Below are positions 52,701-63,111 of a stretch of DNA of 64,000 bases, piece by piece. Within the stretch, counting starts at the first letter, position 1, and each line of letters begins with the position of its first letter. A program made the position numbers and the translations under genes. The notes beneath the pieces are model-generated. The model saw only the letters and a program-made list of their open reading frames with translations. It did no database searches and was not told where the DNA came from. The stretch comes from Calliopsis andreniformis (lineage: Eukaryota > Arthropoda > Insecta > Hymenoptera > Andrenidae), in the NCBI RefSeq assembly GCF_051401765.1, contig NC_135073.1:5084001-5148000 (forward strand), in the 5' to 3' direction.

Positions 52701-54138
52701 TTGTGGACAGATTTTAAAAGAAGTCGTAAGGCCTTAAATGTTGTCTTCTTGATGGTCAAATTTATCTATATTAAGAATGCTATTGATTTTCTCTCACATG
52801 AGCAGAACAGTTAAAATCATGATAGTCTTCCTATCATTTTCTAAAAAGAGCTTCCTTTTAGGTGCCTGTATTCGAACTGTTACTTTGCCCTCGATTTTAA
52901 TTTTTTCTTAGAAAAATTGTTGAATACTAATGAAATATAAATAAATATATACATAAATGCTGATGGAAAAAGTATTATAATTTGTAAGAAAAGATGCAAC
53001 AAGGGACTAAGAAAAACAAGTCTAAATATGCATTAATCTCATAGCGGCTAATTACACTCGCGATTATATCTTATATTCTAAATATTGAAGTAGCATTCTT
53101 ATGTGACAGAACTTAATAAAAAATAAAGAATTCTAGAATATTTGATAAGGTAACAAATCGTTCATCTTGTAATAATTAGTAACCTAAACATTAGTTAATT
53201 TATATACTTTTTTCTTATTGAAATCATCTTTAATTTAAGTAGTCCAACAAAATTCATAAAGCAAAGGGTTCCTTTGTAAAAAACGTTGCCCCTAAAATCG
53301 TATAAAGTATTTATCTACAGCTATAGCAACTCAATTTGTACGAAATATAGAAACCTACCAATATCTTTCAAAGTGATTTAGTATTTATATCACGTGAACG
53401 AGACGCTATAGAATTGTTGGCAACGGGCGGCAGAGAAGAGTTCGCCAGAAAAACGTGTGGAAGCATCGGGCAATAATCCCTCCAATCGCGAGGCTAATTG
53501 CGGCAGCTTCTAATCACCCGAAAGATTAGCCGCGAGTACGAAGAGACGCCGTGACGGAGCCGCGAAGGATAATGTTACGCGAGTCCTGCGGTGGCGTGTG
53601 TCGTTGATGAGGCGGTTAGTATTCAACAGTGCCTCCAGGCCCCCAGGAACTTTTGAAAACTAACCGGTGTAAAGCCACCTTAATTCCATAAGAGAGGGAG
53701 GCCAAAGGGGTTCGGGCGTCATCGTAACACCCTCTTAATTACAGGATATTAGGACGCGGCCGCAAGAGCCGCGGAGGTGCTGCAAGCCAGATAGCGCGAT
53801 TTATTATCCGCGGCCTGCCTTATCTCGCTTTTTAGCGGCAGGATTTCTTGTAATGACCCGTAAACTCGTCGCTCCATATCTTGGAAATTGATTTCAGGTG
53901 TCCAAAACCAACATTCTTTCGTCATTTGCTGGTCGAGAATTATGCACACGAGAGTGAGTTCTACTTACACGCAAAGAATCTCCTTTTTTCCACCTTGGAA
54001 CATGCCCTCCTTGCCCCAACGCTTGGGCAGCTCCATCAGAACTATGCCCATATTGCCCCATAGTGCCAATTGCGTTCCAGTTTCGTTGATCTCCAAATTC
54101 TTGATTTCGAAGATCGGAGGATCGGTTGGTCGGAGTTT
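34721..54138 (-). CDS. Nup88: nuclear pore protein Nup88, lacking N-terminal exon(s)
   Basis: Nup88 (mbo in flies) is a cytoplasmic-face nucleoporin that works with Nup214 in protein export. Exons in order of transcription are 54138-53969, 38941-38828, 38644-38458, 38389-38292, 37340-37145, 36909-36749, 36684-36599, 36256-36012, 35847-35737, 35471-35245, 35114-34866 and 34784-34721. They sum to 1908 nt (635 aa) without a frame break. Diagnostic segments are ELPKRWGKEGMFQGGK (exon 1 seen), TRWHPGSTNDSHLLVLTSEN, MYPPTDDNYGIDSCSIMCLQ and RYFCSHNAGIH, plus the C-terminal coiled coil (AERLAERYEDIKDEQEKLAQ). The first exon seen begins KLRPTDPPIFEI at phase 0, so about 100 or more residues must be encoded further upstream, in the window or beyond. 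The stop follows a GTGAGT that could act as a donor, so an alternative C-terminus is possible. Confidence 0.92.
37431..37830. mobile_element. degenerate Tc1-like MITE / dispersed repeat, copy 1
   Basis: Lies in the Nup88 intron between the exons at 37340 and 38292. The left end (CGCGGGATATTTCAAAATAG) and the inverse of the right end (CAGGATATTTCCAGATAG) form an imperfect inverted repeat, with TA following the right end. The interior shares AAGTCAGACATGTT (37651 onward) and a TTTTATTTTGGC-type stretch with the segment near 57.0-57.3 kb. Confidence 0.5.
39317..39400 (+). other. exon-like cassette, unassigned
   Basis: A plus-strand segment with a strong acceptor (CTTTTTTCAG) and a consensus donor (GTAAGT). 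It encloses exactly 28 in-frame codons, including LLVKLKELSALVPNSQTRQV. I found no partner exons on this strand. It faintly recalls the N-terminal helix region of Nup88 but lies on the opposite strand, so it may be coincidence. Confidence 0.3.
46623..46707. mobile_element. small TTAA-flanked inverted-repeat element
   Basis: An 85-bp segment that starts CCACTTCAGAA and whose inverse end is CCACTTAAGAA. Each end is directly flanked by TTAA (46619-46622 and 46708-46711). This looks like a miniature piggyBac-type element or solo remnant; at this size, chance cannot be fully excluded. Confidence 0.5.
53969..54138 (-). CDS. Nup88: Nup88 distant upstream exon
   Basis: A 170-nt exon bounded by ATTTCAG and GTAAGTAG. 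It encodes KLRPTDPPIFEIKN, ETGTQLALWGNMGIVLMELP and KRWGKEGMFQGGKKEILC, a conserved block of the Nup88 beta-propeller. It is markedly GC-rich compared with the other eleven exons, matching the local island composition. It is listed separately because it lies 15 kb from the rest of the gene and is easily missed: no long ATG-initiated frame covers it. Confidence 0.9.
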
Positions 54139-55329
54139 CTGAAATGCAAATTACCATATATTATTATAGCGTTTAATTTGATTGTGTCGTAAAACATTTA
54201 CGAATCTGGAGGAAGTAAGCACTTAAGTTTAAAAGATAAGAAACTGGAGTAGGTGCTGAACTTTTTATTTGTAACTACAGTCAGAAATGATCTACCAAAA
54301 TGTTTATATAAAAAACAATGGATATGAAGAGCTGCATCAATCTTCTTGCGGCCGAATTTCGCCACAATGGCGACACATTAACATGTGCTTTCACATATAT
54401 GCTGTCCGCAAAGGGTTAAAAAAGTATGACAATGTTAGCAATAACGATAGAGTAGGCAGTGTTCAAAGGTATCAGAAAATAAAAAATACACAATGTGTAG
54501 GTTCAAAGTGTTTTACATAATAGTATTTTAGTTCGTATCTTGAGTAAGGTATTGTTATCTGAGATTGTATAGTGCTGCAGCCTGTATAGCTCCTAAGTTT
54601 ATGGGAGATCTGCTGTTGACCATATTTGCGAGCGGTAGTTTCACATTGTTTTAGCACATAATAGGCCCAAATATAAAGTGAACGAGCGAAAAGGAGCATT
54701 AATTCATTAATTCCCTGAACAGACAAGTAGGATTAAAGAAAAGTTCTATCGTTCGTTCCTCCAGCATTGTAATTTTAATTTTCCAGTTCCGTAACGAGAT
54801 ATTCCCAGCCCCTCGACTTCCACTTTCACCCTCGCCGCGCATCATCTATCGATTAATAAACTTTATAATACGATCCTGCTCCTCGTTTGTTTTCCAGTTT
54901 GATTTTTATCACGACGGTGGTCCCGGGAAAAAGGCAGGTGCACCACGAGCTTCCTTTCCCTTCCCTCCTTTTCCAGTGAGGGATTCTTTAGCATTCCCTC
55001 GCCACGGGTCCCTGGCCACCCTCTTTTGCCTCGATATTTAATTTCGGACTAAGTTCGCGAATGCGAACATCATTGTAGCTCGGCATCCCCCGACAGGTGG
55101 GGTGGTATCGGCGCGTATCAAGGGGCAATTATTTTTTTACACCGGAGGGTAGTTCTTCCAACAGCCTGACGAACTCTGGATGATATCGAATGTACCTTTT
55201 CCTTTGTAAATCTTCAAAGACGAAAGATCGAAGGATGTGAGGATCCTGGCTGATTGCAACGGATCAGATACATCAAAAGATAGCGGCATTTAAAGTGTTA
55301 GCAGGTAGTGAAATATACCTATGTAGATA

Positions 55330-55673
55330 CACTACGGACCAAAAGTTTGAAATCACTTGTTACACTTATCGCTTATACTATATAGGGTGGGTGGAAAATT
55401 GTAGTACAATTGGCCAGGGGGTAATTTTATGTAGAATTACCCCCTGGCCAGTTGTACTACGATTGTACTACGATTTTCCTCCCACCCTGTATGGCAAAGT
55501 ATTTTTGGCTTGAAGCTAGTAAGATAGTAATAATAATATTTACAACCTTTTTTGTTTTCGTACAATGTAAAAAATGTATACAATTATTAATTGTTACATA
55601 CATTGTATGTTTAACAAGGTAACTTTCGTTTTGTTTAATTTAGAAAATGAGTTCAAGCTTCTGGTCAGTAGTG
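55330..55673. mobile_element. Tc1-like non-autonomous element, degenerate
   Basis: The left end CACTACGGACCAAAAGTTTG and the inverse of the right end CACTACTGACCAGAAGCTTG form imperfect terminal repeats of the Tc1/mariner type (compare the family's CAGTGGCGGACAAAA ends). TA precedes the left end, while the right flank has decayed. No transposase frame remains. A foldback element is inserted inside. Confidence 0.55.
55382..55491. mobile_element. foldback element nested in the Tc1-like element
   Basis: An almost perfect palindrome. GTAGTACAATTGGCCAGGGG on the left matches the inverse of CCCCTGGCCAGTTGTACTAC on the right, with a spacer of only about 8 bases. Outer arms are GGGTGGGTGGAAAAT and the inverse of ATTTTCCTCCCACCC. 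One arm carries a short GATTGTACTAC duplication. It would fold into a long hairpin if transcribed. Confidence 0.8.
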
Positions 55674-56002
55674 CATCCTAAATGTAAATTTATAAAATTT
55701 TGTATAGTTGGTACTATTGGTTTGACTAAAATGGATTACAAGCAGAAATAATTATGTTCACTTAATAAACTGTAATAGAAAGGTAATAACAAACTGTATT
55801 GAAAGACAATAACAACTGATTAAAATTTATACTTGAACTATAACCTTTAATAATTCGTTTATTTATAAGCTTGATCATCTGCACCCCACCTCACCCCGAA
55901 GTCCATCGATAAAATCCAGTTGTCTTCTTCACTGACATGCCCTTCTTCCGTTATATTCGATTTACAGGGAAAAAGCGCAAAGCTAAGCTTGCCTTGGCAC
56001 CG

Positions 56003-56021
56003 AGGAAGGAAGGAAGGAAGG
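56003..56021. repeat. (GGAA)n short tandem repeat
   Basis: Four to five consecutive GGAA/AAGG units within a GC-rich island, seen directly. Confidence 0.85.
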
Positions 56022-57009
56022 TTTAGGTGCGTTTAAAAGTTTTCTTCTCATTAAGTCTCATTCTCCTGGGATCTCGACACCATGCAACTATCATCCCCTC
56101 TCTCTCTCGCACAGTTAGAAACACATTTATTAACGGCAGCTCATCTCATCCCGCCGTTAAGTACCGGTAAGAGAGTGCTCTCTCCCTCTGTTATTCTCTT
56201 GCCGAGAGTTCTCTCATTCACTTTGCCGGTTGTCTGCTGTCCCGGCCGGGGGGTGAAAGAAAAAAGACGTCACATCGTCGACGCCTTATTAATCCGGTAG
56301 TAGAGGATAGAAGGTGGAAGGTGTCGCGGAGAGAGACCCTTTGAAGAAATTAAAAGAACAGAGGGTATAATGTGAACACATCCATTCCGTGACCCTCTTT
56401 CTTCGCCCGCTACCCTCTCTCACATTTCCAGAGGCTCTTCCCATCGTACTCGTTGCCGACTCGGCACCATTAGCTTTACCGTTTCACGCTGCTTTTGCTA
56501 AATGTCAGTCAGTTGGACGTCTCCAGTCCTGTCACGGTTTCTTAAAATCCGACGTACACATTTATTTTCTCCCCAGTCTTTGTTTTCGCTCTTCCTCCTT
56601 GTTGGGGGTTACCAGTTCTGTTAGGTTTCGTGTTTAATGCGAGCTTCAAGACGAGATTCTCTCAAAATCTACGCTAAGACCGAATCTGAGGTAATGGGAC
56701 GGTATACTCCAATGACTTGCGGGATTTTCTTGTTACATGAGTTTAATAAAGATATCATTTCGTTGTTTTTAAGTATGAAGTTGCTTGAAGTACTATCACT
56801 GCTTGTCAGTTTCACTGCTGTCTTTTGGACAGCAAGTGAAAAAAAAGAATAGAAGTTTCTTGAAAAAGAGGTTAAAAACTGATCTATAAGATGATCTATA
56901 ATTTTCTTAGAGGTAAGACAATCTTTAGTGACATTATTGGGATAGCTTGAAATTTAGAACGTTCGACAAGTGTCAGAAAATTTAAGGGATAATTCTAGGT
57001 CATTAACTA

Positions 57010-57310
57010 AAATGAAGATCAAAGATGACAAAATTGCAATTAACGCTTCATTTCTTAATTATTAATTGTGAAAAATACTGATATCGCTATGTCTGACTTA
57101 ATGAGTACACGTAAGCAGTAGAATAAGACCCCAAGTCAGACATGTTTCACGGACACTTTAGGTGTACCTTTAATAATTAATATTCTCGAAACGAAACTTT
57201 CAAACGCAATTTATTTATGGTATTTTTCATTTTCGTTTTATTTTGGCCCATGGAACCCTCCCTTTGACATTTCTAATACCTGCTGTTGAATACCCTCTAT
57301 ATTTAAAATT
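57010..57310. repeat. dispersed repeat, copy 2 (related to 37.4-37.8 kb)
   Basis: Same orientation as copy 1. Shared stretches include AAGTCAGACATGTT followed by a similar CTTTAATAATT run, GAAACGAAA, and TTTTATTTTGGC near the right end. The right end (ATACCCTCTATA) resembles the end of copy 1. Both copies are diverged, so they are old insertions. Confidence 0.5.
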
Positions 57311-57320
57311 ATTATACATA

Positions 57321-57345
57321 TACAGTGGCGGACAAAAACAATTGT
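57321..57345. mobile_element. lone Tc1/mariner terminal repeat
   Basis: TACAGTGGCGGACAAAAACA matches the typical start of Tc1-like terminal repeats, preceded by AT-rich DNA. I found no matching inverse end within the following kilobases, so this is a solo or truncated end. Confidence 0.5.
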
Positions 57346-60300
57346 ATAGGTATAGCACATTTTACTTTATTTTTTCAACGTATTTATTCTAGGATATTTT
57401 TTCATTTTGTCCAATATGTCATAGATGTTCCATAGTTGCAATTTTCAGTATTCAATTTTCTTGCAAAATTATAACACTTTTTCACTTCGTCTACTTTCTA
57501 AACCTTCATTCGTCTACTACTGTGCCCATACATTCAAAACATTTTAAAGCAATACTTCTGTGTAATGTAGAACTGTTTAATATCCAAACTACAACCTCTG
57601 ACAATAGGAAACTGTCAGATTTCGGTGGAGTGAAAAAGGGAACTGCAGTAGTTCTAGGTGACTACAATGCAAATCTCGCAAAGATAGTAAACGAGGACGT
57701 TAGCCGAATAATGCAAAGCAAACCTCATCTGAGATATAGTCCAGCATTTGTCCATATTAAGATGTTTAACAGCCTGCACTTTCATTTCACGCGTATATCC
57801 AGGTATGTGCTTTTGAAATTACATAGCGAGGACATCAGTCGTCGTTAGTCAACGTTCCTGCGTTAACTATGTGTACCTTGAGCACTCGTTATCCGATTAT
57901 TTGTCAACGAGATTCTCCACATGTCTTAAGACGTACTGGTCTCGTTTCTAACGTCTCATTGTCAACGAAAGCTGTCACATTATCTCTCAATTTGTTTAGT
58001 AACTTTTCAGCACAAAAAAGGGATTTTATTGATTACTGGTACGTAAAATTTCAGCTAGAGAAGAGTAATTGCATATTTGTCCAAGAAGGGAAATTCCTGC
58101 TTGCAGTCTAAGAGGCAGGCTTCCATCGCCAGCGACACACGCAACTTTATATTAAGCCTAAGTTCTAAACTAATAAGACAACAGCCATGGATACGGTCCA
58201 AGTTTCGCTCTACAGCTACAAAACGGGTCACCCGATTACGACGTTGATCGTTTACGAGAAACAACCAAATTGGATAAGTTGGAGCAGCTTCTTCACTGAC
58301 TACTTACATCATTACCCTCTAGGAATTTCAATTAGGTATGATTCTCAAATTCATGAATACTTCAGAGGAAGTTTTTGAGAAACGAATAAATAATCATTGT
58401 CATCTAATAGGTACAATTCACTTCAATTCAATCAAATAAACTTATTCACTTGTTACCTGTTAATTTGTATCATGGTAATATTTTTTTCGACAAATAGAAA
58501 TTTTCTAAGAATAAGAAGATTACAGTATACTATAAAGAATGTTTTAGAACTGATGGTATAAGTGGAACATTGTTGATTCTGTATATGTAAACACAAGTTC
58601 AAAATATAGAAAAGTTTCTAATTCTGCAAATTATCCAAAATAATCCAAAATAATAACAATTTTCAAATATTCCTAAAACAATATCTGGACCCCAAAGCCA
58701 AAGCGTATTAAGTCACATAGAAAACAAGTAGACTTAATACACTATAATTCTAGTGTATAATTCTAGTCAAATACATTAAAATGTGATTTTTGGATTTGAA
58801 TTGTTCCTCAACTTACCGATTCAGTTCTAGGTGTTTAATGGGTACATAGAATGAGGGGAACGTGTCTGCTTTACAGTAGATAGAGTCATTGATCAGACTA
58901 TGATTCATCACTTTATGTTCTTATTACACTTGTGCTTAATTTACATATAGGTATTTATTTCATTCATTGGTTTCACGACAAGTAGTCCTTCACTACCTGC
59001 ATCCTATCGTCTGTGGAGCTCTTTCCTATTCAAATTTTTCTGTTTTATGGAATCGAACTGTGTTGCATACTAGGTCACTACTGATAAAGAAAACGTAATG
59101 ATCACTAATTTAACAGCTTACAGAAGTACAGAGAAAATACCATTTGATATACTTGTGGACTCAAACCTTGATCTACACTTGATCTTGACCTTCCTGGACT
59201 TCGATCACAATAAGTCTCTTGTAATGAATGCTCTTATGTTATCTAGTAATCTCAGGAAGTCTTCATTGGTCTAGCCAAATTCAGAACAGACTCTACTAGA
59301 GGACTGGATACACCCGGTATACGCGTCGTTTTCAGGGAGAAAGAGGTGGAGGTAGGGCCCGTTAGGTGGGCGACGTCGGGCGTAAATTTGCATTGAACGA
59401 AATGAGGCGCTATGGGGCATTCCAGTCCGAAGTTAATAGCTTCCCAACGATTAACTGTATCTCCCCACCCACCACGTTTACCCAGCCTCTTCCTGTCTTT
59501 CTCCCCTGGCCGTTCATTCGACGCGTCATGCCTCTTCGTTCTGTCCCTTTCACCCTTTCCTGCCATTCCTTCTCTCTTCCATGCATTCTTCTCCTCGTCG
59601 CGCTTACCTATATCGCCCCTTCCGATAACGTGTGCTGCAAAGGTCGCGAAATAACTGACTTTGTTCGCCGAGTCGTCGACTAATTGATTTCTCTGTGTTC
59701 GTTAATAGCTCACGGTGAGATTTCGTGATTGTTTTTATCTGCTTATAGCGTCCTCTTTTTAGAAAATAAAATTCGATGCTGCAGGGCTCAAGAATCGCGT
59801 GCAAACAGTAGGTGCGAATGGCGGTGCCTACCGCGGCCACAGCCAATAGTTTCCAGGCACGGGAAGGCGCCACGGGGGTTATAGGGCATAATTTAGTGGA
59901 CAGTTTGATATACAAACAATCTTTAATGAAATTCTTGGTGTTCATTAATAACGCATTACAGCCTGCCGCCGCTGTCGGCATCGGTACTAGGGAATCCCGT
60001 GCCCCCGCCCCTCTTTTCGCTCCTCGTGCTCGCTTTCCCATCCTCCTACATCGCACGTCGTCCTCCGACACCCTTTATCGTCCCTTTATACTCACTCTCT
60101 CTCTTCCTATTTCACGGAAATTTTGGCACGTTTCTCGTCGAAGAGACATGTTATAAATGTCGCTTGGCGACGTTTTGTATTTTGCTTTTATTCAGATTAA
60201 TTTATGAAAGTTCGATAGATGGAGATATCGGTTTAGTAATTATGTATATTGGTAGATAAGAAAGAAGGGTAAAATGATTGTGACAGTGATGCTTCGTAAG

Positions 60301-63093
60301 ATAATATATACGATATAGGCCAGAGCTTAATTTCCTTATATGAATCTCAATTTATAATTTTATTAATTTGAATTCGCTCTTTTCAGACAATGTACAAAGT
60401 AAATATGATAGCGTACGAATTGTTCTGTATCAGAAATGGCATTACATATTGATTAGAAAACGATTAGCTACCAAAAGGTTTCATGTATGTTATTTCAATG
60501 CGTTAGAGAAGTGGCACATCTAAAAGATCGCCAATCCTGAGATATCTATAAGAAATAACTATAATTTTGAAAGACTTTAATGTTTAATTTAATATTATAA
60601 TAGAAGTTAGTATTACTGTATCGATATTTTATTAGAAACCTTGAAGACTCAAAGAGTATTAGTTAAATTATAAAAGAAAAACAATGTTTGAACTTCTTAA
60701 TGGTTGAGTAATTACTAATTTTCTACTACACAAAATATAAGACCGATTTTCTAAAAAAAAACTGACTTTCAAAGAGTATTCATTTATTTAACTGAATGAA
60801 TTTTGCAAATTTTTTTCTAGTCACTTCAAATTGTAATGATATTTTACAATGATTCTTTTAGAAGATTTAAGAAAAGATGGAAATTTTAGAAGCATGCAGA
60901 TACTCAAAAAATAAAATTGATCATCTTCCTATATGAATTTTGTTTTAAAAGGAGACAGGAAGTTTTTGACATTTAGAGTATAATAAATGAGAAGATTTGA
61001 AATTCTTAAAATATATTCAAGGGAACAAAAAAAATGAAAACTTCAAGACTTTTGCAGCCCTGAAAAAAAGTATCTTCGCAAAAATCAGCTTTTCCAGGCT
61101 TAATTTAAAAGACTACCTAAAGTCTTCCAGGTAATCTTCTTTCACTATTATAAAATAGTCTCACAATTTTTATTCTTTCGTTTCACGCTGTTATGCAATC
61201 CTTTAAGGCGCGCGAGTATGTAAACAAAGCCTTGCGGGATCAATTGGGTAGGGCAACGTTCAAAGCTAACATGGTTTCCTATGAAATAGCAGTTCGTTTT
61301 TGGGGTGGCTGTCGGTTAATGAATCGACGGTAATCAGAGGCGCAGGGGTCAAGCGACGAATGACAATCGAGTTTTGTATTAATGCGTCCCGTGCATGCCG
61401 CGCCCATGGTCCCAGCGCGGCGCGTACGACATCCACCATCAGGCTGATCGTTCGTTTAATCAACCGAGCCGCTAACGCGATTAACTTATTGCGTATTCCC
61501 GTCATTCCGTGCACGTGAGACACGAATCAGCGATACGGGAACGCAATACCCATTACGGGCTCTCTATCTGGCCACTTCCTTTCCCGCTGCTTCGTTTCTC
61601 TCCGTTTACCCACCTGTCGCGTTACCATACTCTTTTCAACGAATCATTTGGGCGCAGGCCGTTCGGCTGCTTTCTAATTAAACGCTCATGACAGTTTCCC
61701 CTTTCTCATCGTCAAAGGTGTCGTAACTGTTTTCACGACTTTCGCAGATAATTACACGGGACAGTTGAGCCAAACTCGATGTCGTTTGAATAATCGGTTA
61801 GGACACTTGTCGTGACTTAACACTTCGCTTTTAGTTGATTGATATCGATTTTCAAGACTAGTAGGAAAGTTTGAACCGCAGATGATCTTCGTTTCTTTGT
61901 ACAGTAGAGACACCCATATCCGAACACCTATTATACAAATAGCTTAATATTCGAACGTTCTATTATCTGGGTATTCTGCTATCTGAAATACAATATGAAA
62001 CTGACAGAGTATGTATTATAATGACAAGCAACCGAAATGTCTAGTTCTAACTGTTGAAAAACCTCGAAGTGGTGAAAGTACAACGAAATTGGGAAGAATA
62101 CATGGTGCTGAGAAATTTGCAATCTCAGACATTAAAAAATCAAAGCGTAATAATGACAATTGCAGGTTTATGTGATTTAGCAACAATAAAGATATGGAAT
62201 CCTTAAATATTGAATTAAATTATCAATTTTGTTCATTTCTACTTCAATAAATGAAGTTTATTATAAAAGAGAATGATTGTTCTATTATCCGGCAACTTTT
62301 GTCTCCCTGTTAATTCGGATTCGGGAGTCTCTACTCCCGATCAATTACATTAATTTCTCTGATTCTATTAAATAATTAACATACGATGTAAATAATCAGT
62401 TATAGGCAATGCAATAATTCTTCTCTATGAAAATCTAACGAAAGATCAAAATTTCAATTTTTATTCATGGATACCTGATTTCACTACATACTTATTCTTT
62501 TGAACTGATTGTCACCATTCCTTCTTATGCTCGAAGTAACTTAAAAGTTAGAAGAAAAGGTAGCAGATATATTTATATTTTAAAGTCAAACAAGAGATTG
62601 AAACAATTAATTGAAAATATTACTATTGTATTAATTTCCCGATGGAGGTATATTAGGCCTATTAAAAGCTACTTTATACTTCAACGTGCTATTCTAGTTA
62701 TTTCCTTTGTGCATCGATTCTGTTACAACAGAATTTATTATAGTCATGGCCATCAAGTGTCACACATTAAAACCGAATTTTTTTCAAACATCGCTGTAAG
62801 CGTACAACAATACTTCCACAAGAGATAATAGTTCATTTTATGCTGCTGTCCAAGTACTAGGATCCTTGGCGCCGATGTTCATATGCACGGACAGGGGGTG
62901 TGTATAAACGAGAATGTCCACATCCGGTAAATAGTGACGAATCTCGTGAAGACTATTAAAGTCGGTAGACAAGAAACCAATAAAAACTTTCGAGATCACA
63001 CATTCATCTTCGAGCAAAATAAGTGATTTTCTAGATTTCTGAATATTGAAAATTATTGAAAACCATATGTCTGACATGATTCTGTATTTAACG

Positions 63094-63111
63094 TCAGACG
63101 TGGACGTCTGA
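63094..63111. repeat. short perfect palindrome
   Basis: TCAGACGT-GG-ACGTCTGA, 8-bp arms with a 2-base spacer. It could be a dimeric transcription-factor site (two ACGT cores) or chance. Confidence 0.4.

Larger units (their letters stand above)
38942..53968. other. 15-kb Nup88 intron with GC-rich islands
   Basis: This interval lies between two Nup88 exons that join in frame (GT + A gives Val, then VYKLDHF). I found no confident second gene in it. GC-rich, CpG-containing islands stand out against AT-rich DNA at roughly 40.3-41.1, 42.3-42.7, 43.5-43.8, 45.6-46.4, 47.0-47.6, 48.7-49.3, 50.1-50.6, 51.1-52.0 and 53.4-53.9 kb. Several contain ATTA or TAATC homeodomain-like sites. Open frames within the islands lack family motifs or splice support. 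The islands may be enhancers or conserved non-coding DNA; this is inference. Confidence 0.6.

Noticed and set aside
53894..54157. 87-codon minus-strand frame at the distant Nup88 exon
   Set aside because: It is a wrong-frame shadow; the true exon uses another frame encoding ELPKRWGKEGMFQGGK.
59604..60071. 155-codon minus-strand open frame
   Set aside because: Longest frame in the desert, but arginine-rich and random-looking, with no splice or family support; a GC-island artefact.
62838..63077. 79-codon minus-strand frame (DVDILVYTHPLSVHMNIG)
   Set aside because: No family recognised and no splice context; insufficient to call a gene.
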